From the NCBI RefSeq assembly GCF_000499845.2, contig NC_023758.2, forward strand, positions 30,596,069-30,660,068: a DNA stretch of 64,000 nucleotides. The letters are read 5' to 3'. The translations under genes and the position numbers were made by a program. Positions 10,907 through 20,742 of the stretch are shown one piece after another. The DNA comes from Phaseolus vulgaris (Eukaryota; Streptophyta; Magnoliopsida; Fabales; Fabaceae). Under the pieces are notes generated by a model, which was not told where the DNA came from, ran no database searches, and saw only the letters and a program-made list of their open reading frames with translations. Numbering within the stretch: the first letter of the stretch is position 1; the number at the start of each line of letters is the position of its first letter.

Positions 10907-13900
10907 ATGGAGAAAAGCAAGTACGTGTTGGAGCTTGCGTTTCTTCTGGGTCTCGTTTTCATGCTTAGCACCATGGCAACTTCATTTGCCAAAGACCATG
11001 GCAGCAACTTGCAAACTTACATTGTTCACGTGAAAAGGCCAGAAAGTAGAGCTACCATTGAATCAGAAGAGTTACATAAGTGGTACCACTCCTTCCTTCC
11101 ACAGGCCTCCAACAAGGATCGAATGGTTTTCTCTTACCGCAACGTTGCCTCTGGATTTGCCGTGAAGTTAACCCCAGAAGAAGCCAAAGCTCTTCTAGAG
11201 AAAGATGAGATTGTGTCAGCTCGTCCTGAAAGGATACTTTCTCTACACACCACACACACTCCATCATTCTTGGGGCTGCGACAAGGACTAGGATTGTGGA
11301 ATAGTTCCAACCTTGGCCAAGGCGTCATAATTGGAGTCATAGACACAGGTATATACCCTTGTTCCTATGATGTTGATGTTAATGAAGTTTTTCTTTGGTG
11401 GAATTAAATGTATGATGTTGATGTTAATGAAGTTTTTCTTTGGTGGAATTAAATGTATATTCTTGATTTTGTTATTCTGATTGGTGTTTTATTATATGAA
11501 TTGTATGTTTTTAATTAAGTAACCGGGTGTTTTCAAGTTTTCCTGTTTAATAGGTTGAGTTTATGGTGTAAGGAGAAATGTGAGGAATTATGTAGCATAG
11601 ACACAAAGAGAGACATTGATATACGTATAATTTTTAAAATGTAGGACACGGTAAATAGATCTATATATTATATAATTATAAATTATATAAATTGACAATA
11701 AAGATTTATAAGTACAAATATATTTCAATTTTTTTTGGAGCAGAAAAATATTTTTCATGACTGGTTCAAAATTATTTGTTTCTTATTTTTATAATCATAA
11801 TAAAAATTTATACAATAAATTTGAGTTTTTAAAAATTAATATATTTTTCATTTTTTAAAATTGTGTTAGAACTGTGTTACAATTGTCAGAAATCCAATAA
11901 ATATTTTTTGAATTAGACACTTTACGGATACATGTCTTACAAGTATCATACGAGTATGAGTGTCGTTGTCTGCTACGTGTATCTGACACCGACACGTCAA
12001 GAAGAGTGTCCAAACTTCATAAGTCAAACTTTATAAGTCGTTGTTTTGTTGTTTTATATGAGATTATATCAACTTTGAGTGGTTGAGATATTTATTTATT
12101 TATTTTTTATAAAAAAAACAGGTATATACCCTTTCCATCCATCTTTCAACGATGAAGGGATGCCACCTCCACCACCAAAATGGAAAGGGCACTGTGAATT
12201 CACAGGGCAAAGAACATGCAACAATAAACTCATTGGTGCAAGGAACTTGCTCAAAAGTGCTAATGAAGAGCCTCCTTTTGAAAACTTTTTCCACGGAACT
12301 CACACCGCTGCAGAAGCCGCGGGAAGATTTGTAGAGAACGCTAGTGTTTTTGGCAACGCTCAGGGAACTGCAGCAGGCATGGCACCTAATGCTCACTTAG
12401 CTATGTACAAAGTGTGCAATGATAAAGTAGGGTGCACCGAAAGTGCCATCTTAGCCGCAATGGACATAGCCATTGATGATGGTGTTGATGTTCTCTCTCT
12501 TTCCCTTGGATTAGGCTCTCTTCCATTCGTTGAAGACCCAATTGCCATTGGTGCATTTGCAGCTATTCAGAACGGAGTTTTTGTTAGTTGCTCAGCCGCA
12601 AACTCTGGCCCTGGGTATAGCACTCTCTCTAACGAAGCCCCGTGGATCCTCACCGTTGGTGCAAGCACCATTGACAGAAAGATAGCAGCATCAGCAGTAC
12701 TAGGAAATGGTGCAGAATATGAAGGGGAATCTCTGTTCCAACCCGAAGACTTTTCCCCTACTCTGCTACCACTTGTGTATGCTGGTGCAAACGGAATCCT
12801 CAACTCCAGCTTCTGTGTCCCAGGATTCTTAAACAACGTTGATGTGAAGGGAAAAGTGGTGGTGTGTGACATAGGTGGAGGATTTTCAAGCGTAGTCAAA
12901 GGACAAGTAGTTCTGGACGCTGGTGGCGTGGCCATGATTCTCGCCAACTCACAGTCTCTTGGCTTCAGTACTTTCGCTGTTGCTCATGTTTTACCTGCTG
13001 TGGAAGTTAGTTACGTTGCTGGGTTGGCCATAAAGTCTTACATAAACTCAACCACCTCACCAACTGCAACAATCTCGTTCAAAGGAACCGTCATTGGCGA
13101 TGCACTTGCTCCCGCAGTCGTTTCGTTTTCTTCAAGGGGTCCAAGCCAGGCTAGTCCCGGGATTCTAAAACCTGACATTATTGGACCAGGAGTCAACATC
13201 TTAGCTGCATGGGCTGTCTCTGTAGACAACAAAATCCCACCATATAATATTGTTTCAGGTGACACATTACAACCTTAACACTACTATTTTAATATTTATT
13301 TATATCATTTAATTATAAATTTTCTTATTATTATATATATTTATATAAGTTAAATAGTAGTATTATAAAAACATCATTTCCTTATTGTTTCAGGAACATC
13401 AATGTCTTGTCCTCACCTTAGTGGTGTTGCTGCATTGCTGAAAAGTGCACACCCTGATTGGTCCCCTGCGGCTATAAAATCAGCAATTATGACGACTGCC
13501 AACACAGTGAACCTGGGAGGACAACCCATATTGGACCAGAGGCTTCTTCCTGCTGACATATTTGCCACTGGTGCAGGCCATGTTAACCCTAACAAAGCAA
13601 ATGATCCGGGGCTTGTTTATGATATTCAGTCAGATGATTATATTCCCTATTTGTGTGGTCTGGGTTACGAGGATAGAGAAATTGGAATTCTTGTGCAGAG
13701 GAGAGTGAGGTGCTCCGGTGTAAAAGCCATACCAGAAGCACAACTCAATTACCCTTCGTTTTCTATTGTGATGGGGTCTGATACACAGTACTACACCAGA
13801 ACGTTGACCAACGTTGGACCTGCAGAGGCAACTTACATCGTGGATCTTGTAGTGCCTTTGGCCATGGGGATGAGCGTGAACCCTAGTCAGATAACATTCA

Positions 13901-14055
13901 CAGAGGTGAACCAGAAGGTTACATTCTCTGTGGAGTTTATCCCACAAATCAAAGAAAATAGGGGCAACCATACTTTTGCTCAGGGTTCTCTCTCCTGGAT
14001 CAGGGTGTCTGACAAACACACTGTTAGAATCCCCTTATCTGTTATTTTCAAGTGA
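10907..14055 (+). CDS. Subtilisin-like serine protease (SBT1 type), subtilase A
   Basis: This is a secreted S8 peptidase of the plant subtilase family, 746 residues from exons 10907-11348, 12122-13258 and 13394-14055. The start is the ATG giving [10 protein letters not shown]. An upstream in-frame TTG is not credible. Order of parts: signal peptide to about residue 30, I9 prodomain (TYIVHVK...[12 protein letters not shown]), catalytic domain with Asp146 (IDTG), His205 (HGTH), oxyanion Asn (SAANSGP) and Ser529 ([11 protein letters not shown]), an inserted PA domain (about 290-420), and a C-terminal Fn3-like domain. All catalytic residues are kept. However, the usual G before HGTH is F, and SAGNSGP reads SAANSGP. 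The tandem sister at 18187 has neither intron position. Both introns are flanked by direct repeats spanning the splice sites (separate entries). The substrate is unknown. Confidence 0.92.
11366..11455. repeat. 45-bp tandem duplication in subtilase A intron 1
   Basis: Two consecutive identical 45-bp copies start at 11366 and 11411 (TATGATGTTGATGTTAATG...). Confidence 0.9.
11620..12040. repeat. Dispersed AT-rich repeat inside intron 1
   Basis: It shares CTATATATTATATAATTAT and an ordered series of following blocks (AATAAAAATTTATACAATAAAT, TGAGTTTTTAAAAATTA, GTCTTACAAGTAT, GACACCGAC) with 51360-51800. The start is also shared with about 29040-29200. So most of this intron is a copy of an interspersed repeat. 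Confidence 0.7.
13248..13394. repeat. 12-bp direct repeats flanking subtilase A intron 2
   Basis: TATTGTTTCAGG lies at 13248-13259, ending in the donor junction, and at 13383-13394, ending in the acceptor junction. The intron's own polypyrimidine/AG acceptor is thus a copy of coding bases from exon 2. Confidence 0.85.
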
Positions 14056-14639
14056 TGGATACTTGCATGCATGCATGAGGATGAGGTGATGATGATCAAG
14101 AAATAAAGAAGGGATGAAAGATTAATTAGGTTAATTCAAGAGTTGGTCCTTGTTGTGTTAAGATCATCTCTGATGGTTGAAATGCACAAGTTGTCGTTTA
14201 TTTTTTAATGGAATAGTTTTCAAATCAAATATAGTGTTTGTCTTTAATCTTCTGCAGGGTGGACTTCATAAAGTTTGTTGAAATAACCCAATATGATATT
14301 ATTTGTATTCTTCTTCAAATAAACTGAGATCATTTTCTCAAATTCTTGAAATTTGTGTGTAATGTATCACCAAATTAAGCCTAGGGACGAATAATGTTTC
14401 CACAACTTCCCCCATATTTTTTTTTTAAACAAGAGCAGAGATTAAAGAAAATGATAATATTTTTTTATATAAAAAAAGCATTTCAACAGTATCCCAACTC
14501 TTATAACCAACAGATCTTTTATATAAAGCAAGCAAAGCAAAAAACCTCATCCCAAAAAAGGAGTCAAACTCTAACCAACCAACGCCAAAAAGAAAGGATA
14601 GTCCGTGCACTAAACCAAGGCTAAACCACTACGGTTTCA
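14056..14639. other. 3' flank of subtilase A
   Basis: AATAAAG at 14102 could serve as a poly(A) signal. No gene is seen; the open frame at 14394-14624 is low complexity. Confidence 0.5.
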
Positions 14640-14849
14640 AACCCCCAACTAAAAACCTACTTCTCTTCGAGCCTCTTACACTGTCCAACAAATACTCATT
14701 AGGATAGATATTAAATGATTCTGATACCATATTACAAAGTGAACTTTAATCTTAACTCAATCCCATAAAACCCGCTCATATGGTGAGGTTTGCACTCATT
14801 TATATATAATGAAATATTTTCATCTCTAGTTGATGTGAGATCTCCAACA
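14640..14849 (-). mobile_element. TRIM-type retroelement fragment (LTR-PBS-internal)
   Basis: The minus strand starts TGTTGGAGATCTCACATC at 14849. It runs through a short LTR to TGGTATCAGA at 14729-14720 (initiator-Met tRNA primer site), then into the same internal sequence as the fragment at 10125-10390. Confidence 0.65.
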
Positions 14850-15225
14850 TCAGAATATGAAAACTAAACTAAACAAGAATTTCAATTAGAGAATAGAATT
14901 GAGTCATCAACATTCGTCCAAAAACAATTATAATAACATAAATTGGAACTCAAAAATATCAAACCATCTAGTGAAGATTGATCTATTATAAATATCGAAG
15001 AATAAAACTTTAATTGCAAAAAAACATCATAACTAATTATGAAATCACAATAAAATCAATTCAAAAGAATTTAACATTCATGTGAAGGTAAAACAAAAAT
15101 TACAAAAAAGCAAAATTAGAAAACTATAATCCTCATGAACATGTATCCAGTGTGGAGCTTTCTTCCTTTTCACTTGAAGCTTATATTTTTTATAGGTTTC
15201 ATTGCTCCAAGTATATCAAAATTAT
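14850..15225. other. Intergenic, no gene seen
   Basis: AT-rich sequence between a TRIM fragment and a CACTA miniature. No coding or RNA signal was recognised. Confidence 0.5.
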
Positions 15226-15593
15226 CACTACAAGAAAATCGTTAAATAGAAACTAATTGTAAAGATAAAAAATAATTAGTTGTTATATTAACTAAATTAG
15301 ATATTATTTTAAAGACTAAACAAATTATTGGTTTCTAAATAGTTTCTATTATTGATAAATAATTTCTAAATTGGTATCTAACTAGCTACCAAAGTTTTTG
15401 TTACCAAATTTAGAATCTAGATAATTGGTAGTTAATTAAATATTAATTTAAAAACTATTTACCAAAAATAAAAATTAATTTAGAAATCAATAATTTTTTT
15501 TAGTCTCTAAAATAGTATCTAATTAAGTCAATATAGCAACTAATTATTTTTACTCTTTAAAATTGGTTTTTATTTAATAATTTTCTAGTAGTG
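15226..15593. mobile_element. Intact miniature CACTA element
   Basis: The 368-bp element begins CACTACAAGAAAAT and ends ATTTTCTAGTAGTG, imperfect terminal inverted repeats of the CACTA (En/Spm) type. A 3-bp target duplication TAT lies on both sides. It is non-coding, with internal sub-terminal inverted repeats. Related, more degraded copies lie at 17152, 31304, 41150 and 50750. Confidence 0.9.
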
Positions 15594-17151
15594 TATATTT
15601 TGTCTCACATGATTTATTTTTATTTAGGTATAATTATCTTATTTGTTCCTACCCTTAGGATCATATTCAATTTAATATAGTGATTTTAATATATTTTTTA
15701 AAATGTATTCAAATTAATTTTTTCGTTCAGTCACACTACGTCAAATACTAGTTATGTTATAAAGAGATGAAATTAAAAGTTCTGAGGTGTCAAATAGTGA
15801 CTTCCCCTAGAATCATAACTGGATAGCATCTCCTCCCACCCTTGTGACTCGTGATCAAGCGACCAAGCCACTGGTGCCAGTACAACTCTAATTCCCGTGA
15901 GCTCTCCCTTAGGCCTAGATGATAGATGAACATCCCAACTTATGTCAATCTGATGAAGAATGCATGAAGAAAGGAAGTGGAAACTTTTGTGCTCGTTATC
16001 CCAATCACTATATGGATTATGGTTGGTGCTTTAACTCTGATTCTGAAGCACTTAAAGGGTTCTTGGCAATGCCTAGAGTAATCTCCAAGTAGTGTGTATG
16101 GCTGTGAAAAGTGGTGATGCACATATGATGCGTCTACTACTACTTCTATGAATAAAAGCTTGTGATGCATTTACTGCTATGAATAAAAAGACTGCTCCAT
16201 CCAACTCCTAGTTTCTTACTGTAGACTCCTGGCACATGAGTTAATAAACAAAAAGGTTCTGATATTTTCTTTTGTTGGAAATAAATACGAAAAAAGAGAC
16301 AAATAGTTACCATCAAGAAAAAAAATTGGTACATTGGTGAATCAGCGTTTTAAGCTAAAATAAGAATTGGTTACTTAAAATAGCACTGAATCATTAATCT
16401 TAGAAAATCTGATTCCCTGTAGTTGCAATGGGAGTGGAAGTCTCTTTCCTTTTCTTTCTTCTACCTCATAGATCAAATAAACTGACAGTAGCATTCACAA
16501 GCCCCAAAGCTGAGCAAGCTCTGTGCCTTTAAAGAATATCTTCAACACCAATATAAGTTATGTGAGAATTATCATTATGAGTTTAATCTCTTGTGTATTT
16601 GGAGTTTTAATGTAGTGGGTGAAATTATTTTTTGGAGTCGTTTTGGCTAAAACTTAGATAACTTTCTTAAAGCAACAGAGCACCAAACAAGGACCATAAC
16701 CATAACTTAGGTTCACATATGCTAGGTACCATACATGATCGGCGTCACCACGGGAGTAGGGCAGGAAGCAAGGGGAGAGTTCACCGGAACTAGAGCTGGT
16801 GGGGAGCTCATTGGTGCCGCGCTGTCGGAGGCTTGGTCGCTCATTTGGAGGAGTTACTTCGGCGGGGTTACGATCTTACACTTGACACCTCAATCTCTTA
16901 ATCTCATCTCTCTTATTCATATAAATAGCACTTATCGTTATAAGGGGTGATTTAATGAAAATAACCAAATTGGATAGTTTTTTAAAAATAGAGACCAATT
17001 AATTTTTTTAAAAATTACTGTACTAAATTGAATATTGATCCTAGACGAATAAGGTAATTATACATTTTATTTATTAGTTTCCAACTTTTCAAAAAATTTT
17101 AAATTTATTTTGTATTTTGTTTTTTCTTATTTTTTTTAGATAATAAACTTC
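15594..17151. other. Intergenic region with anonymous short frames
   Basis: No gene is supported. Around 15930-16100 a short reading encodes a hydrophobic stretch ([19 protein letters not shown]) after a stop, possibly a gene relic. The stretch 16735-16880 is GC-rich for the region and open for 71 codons, but I recognise no family. Confidence 0.4.
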
Positions 17152-17585
17152 CACTACAAGAAAATATTAAGTAAAAACTAATTTTAGAGACCAAAATAAT
17201 TAGTTATTATTTGATTAAATTAGAATCCATTTTATAAACTAAAAAGAGTATTGTTATCTAAAGTAATTTTTATTATTAATAAAAATTTATAAAATGATTT
17301 CTAAATTAGTATATAGGCATTAACTACTAATGTTTTAGCTAATCTAGAATCTAAAATATTATATAACTAATTTAGGTACAAATTTAGAAACCATTTTATA
17401 AATTTTTATTAATAATAGAAACCTTTTAGAAACCATTTCATAAATTTTTATTAATAATAGGAACCTTAAATATGAATAATTTTTTAGTCTCTAAGTTAGT
17501 TTAATATTTATATTTAGTTAATATAATAACAAATTATTTTTTATCTTTAAATTTAATTATTATTTAATAAATTTTTTTATTCTTC
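17152..17585. mobile_element. Degraded miniature CACTA element
   Basis: It starts CACTACAAGAAAATATT and is collinear with 15226-15593 through most of its length. It holds an extra internal duplication (about 17390-17460), and the right terminus is decayed. Confidence 0.7.
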
Positions 17586-18116
17586 GCTTATGAGATATTA
17601 TATGTTTTATTTTCTAATTCTTTTATTTTCATTTTGATTTAGAAAAACAACAAAATTTTAATTAATCAGACCCATCTTCAACAGTAGACGCTTTAAGATT
17701 TGTGCAGAAGACGCTTCAAGATTAAGTCGTTCGCATCATACCCATTCTACACTTTCGTTAATTTTTAGTTAATTCAATCTTTGTTGTAGAGTGACAAATC
17801 CAATATAGCATGATTAATCGAACATAATTAATTATTATATTAATACACAGACGTAAAAAAAAATAATACACTTTAATCATTATTAATTAGCTACCAGACA
17901 AAGCATTGATATTGGATAGCGGGCATCACCATGCAACTGCCTGAATTTACGTGATAATAATAATTTGTTACTTTGTTAAGCTCTAACCAGCTAGCCTCTG
18001 CTTGCATATATACTTTGCTATAGTTTCCGATGAAAAAAAACCTTGGTATAGTCGAGAACAACCCAACCTTCAATGTTAATATTCCCCTTACGTTAACACC
18101 CATGTCTTCTTCCACA
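17586..18116. other. Upstream flank of subtilase B
   Basis: AT-rich, with no gene. A short duplicated phrase with the core GACGCTT occurs at about 17687-17722. Confidence 0.4.
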
Positions 18117-18134
18117 GTATATATAACCACGTGG
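18117..18134 (+). promoter_or_regulatory. TATA box and adjacent G-box of subtilase B
   Basis: GTATATATAACC at 18117-18128 is a good TATA box about 60 bases before the ATG at 18187. CACGTG at 18128-18133 abuts it. The G-box lies just downstream of the TATA, so its role is uncertain. Confidence 0.5.
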
Positions 18135-18186
18135 AGTTCCCAGTTGCTACCATTCTGAGAACATCACAGTAACATTCTCCACTAAT

Positions 18187-20742
18187 ATGGAACTTGCATT
18201 GCCTCTTGCTCTTATTTTCATGCTAATTAGTATATGTCAGACTTCAGCACATCGAAATCCAGAATTCGTGAAAGCAATAAAGGAACATTATTTTCCAACT
18301 CAGGAAATTGATGTTCCAAACAGCTTGTTGACTTACATTGTTCGCGTTAAAAAGGGTGATGAGGGTGGGGATGGTGATTCTCTTGGGTCTATGGACCTCC
18401 ATAGTTGGTACCATTCGCTTCTCCCTTCCAGTACCAGATCCGATCAGAAGCAGAACCGCATTACTTTCTTATACCGCAACGTGATGGATGGATTTTCCGT
18501 GGAATTGACCCCAGAAGAAGCCGATGCTCTTCAAGAGAAGGAGGAGGTTGTGTCAGTACGTCCTGAAAGGACCTTTTCATTACACACAACTCACACTCCA
18601 TCGTTCTTGGGGTTGCAACAAGGACTGGGAGGATTATGGAGCAATTCCGATTCTGGCAAAGGCATCATAATTGGAATTCTGGACACTGGCATAACCCCTG
18701 ATCACCCTTCTTTCTCTGACGAAGGAATGCCATTTCCACCAGCAAAATGGAAGGGGCTCTGTGAATTCTCAGGACGGAGGACTTGCAACAACAAGCTCAT
18801 TGGTGCAAGACATTTTATCAAAAGCTCAAACTCATCCCTTCCACTGGATCATGTTGGACATGGGACTCACACAGCCAGCACAGCCACAGGAAGGTTTTGT
18901 TATCATTAAACTCAACATGTCATCGGTTTCTTTTTAAACTCAAGTCCGGAAGATAATATTACTAGGTTCAATCACCGATAATGTCTATTTTTAAAGATTT
19001 TGTCCTTAAAATACGTTAATTCTAGTTTTGAATATTATTTATACTATGATTTTAAATGTAATTTATAGGATAAATATGGTTTTAAATGTAATTTACAGTA
19101 TATACTTTATAAGTTAGAATTTGAGAAGTGTAAGAGATTCTCTGTTCACAGGTTTGTGCAGGGTGCTAATGTCTTTGGCAATGCTAAGGGTACAGCGGTT
19201 GGCATGGCACCTGATGCACACTTAGCAATATACAAGGTATGTGACATCTTTGGTTGTTCAGAAAGTGCGATCCTAGCTGGAATGGACACTGCCATAGAGG
19301 ATGGTGTGGATGTACTTTCTCTCTCCATTGGGGGACGCTCTGGTCCTTTATTTGACGATCCAATTGCACTTGGTGCATTCAGTGCAATTCAAAAGGGAAT
19401 TTTCGTTAGCTGTTCAGCTGGTAACTCTGGTCCTGGTTATACCACTTTGTCCAATGAGGCTCCCTGGATTCTCACCGTTGGTGCAAGCACCATTGACAGA
19501 AGAATAGTAGCAGCAGCAAAACTTGGCAACGGGCAAGTGTTCAACGGGGAATCTGTTTTCCAACCCAACAACTTCACCTCCACTTTACTCCCACTTGTGT
19601 ATGCAGGTTCAATTGGAAATTCCTCGTCGAGCTTGTGTGCCCCTGGATCCTTAGAGAACGTAGACGTGAAGGGAAAGGTAGTGTTGTGCGAGGTTGGTGG
19701 ATTCATTAGAAGAGTAAGCAAAGGACAAGAAGTTAAGAACGCTGGTGGTGTAGCCATGATCCTCATGAACTCACTAAAGGAAGACTTCAATCCATTTGCC
19801 GATGTTCACGTTCTTCCTGCTACACACGTGAGTTACCCTGCCGGGTTAGCCATCAAAAGTTACATAAACTCAACCTCAACACCAACAGCAACAATCTTGT
19901 TCGGAGGAACCGTTATTGGAAGTGTCTCTGCACCTGCAGTCACTTCCTTTTCCTCGAGGGGTCCAAGTTTTGCAAGCCCGGGAATTCTGAAGCCTGACAT
20001 CATTGGTCCAGGACAGAACATTCTAGCTGCATGGCCCGTGTCTTTGGACAACAATGTGCCTTCATTCAACATCCTTTCAGGCACCTCAATGTCTTGTCCT
20101 CATCTCAGTGGCATTGCTGCTTTGCTTAAAAACTCTCATCCAGATTGGTCTCCTGCTGCCATAAAATCAGCAATCATGACCAGTGCTAATGCAGTAAACC
20201 TTGGAGGGAAGTCCATATTGGATGAAAGGCTTCTACCTGCTGATGTTTTTGCCACAGGAGCTGGACATGTTAACCCTTTGAAGGCCAATGATCCCGGCCT
20301 CGTTTATGATATTGAACCAAATGATTACATTCCTTATTTGTGTGGCTTGAACTACACTGATGAAGAAGTTGGACTGATTTTGAACCAAAATGTGGACTGC
20401 TCCCAGGTGAAAAGCATACCTCAGGCTCAACTCAATTATCCCTCGTTTTCAATTCGGTTGGGATCTACTTCACAATTCTACACCAGAACACTCACAAATG
20501 TTGGAGCCGCCAGTGTAACCTACAACGTAGAAATTGAAGCACCTTTGGGAGTAGGCATAAGCATAAGCCCTGCTGAGATAACATTCACAGAGGTGAAGCA
20601 GAAGGTTACATACTCTGTTGGATTTGTTCCGGAAGACAAAAAGAATAGAGGGAATCACCCGTTTTCTCAAGGGTCTATCAGGTGGGTATCTGGCAATGGC
20701 AAGTACTCTGTTAGCATCCCTATAGCTGTTGTTTTCCTATGA
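18187..20742 (+). CDS. Subtilisin-like serine protease (SBT1 type), subtilase B
   Basis: A secreted plant subtilase, paralogue of the gene at 10907. Two exons, 18187-18893 and 19152-20742, give 765 residues. Signal peptide [21 protein letters not shown], then an I9 prodomain with an insert relative to subtilase A, and a catalytic domain with Asp166 (LDTG), His225 (GHGTH), Asn in SAGNSGP and Ser548 ([11 protein letters not shown]). A PA domain and a C-terminal Fn3-like domain complete it. Motifs are the canonical forms, unlike the slightly altered ones in A. Its single intron lies after TASTATGR, where A is uninterrupted, and it lacks both introns of A. No function beyond proteolysis can be assigned. 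Several legume SBT1 proteases act in symbiosis or defence, but nothing here shows that. Confidence 0.93.

Larger units (their letters stand above)
11345..12133. repeat. 16-bp direct repeats flanking subtilase A intron 1
   Basis: ACAGGTATATACCCTT occurs at 11345-11360, across the donor, and at 12118-12133, across the acceptor. The first 12 bases of the intron therefore copy the first coding bases of exon 2. An A8 run directly precedes the right copy. This is the structure expected of a target-site duplication around an inserted intron. Confidence 0.9.

Noticed and set aside
15930..16100. Hydrophobic peptide resembling a membrane-protein tail
   Set aside because: It is interrupted by a stop soon after its ATG and matches no family I can name.
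16735..16950. 71-codon GC-rich frame as a small gene
   Set aside because: No recognised domain, and it runs into AT-rich intergenic text. Kept only as a texture note.
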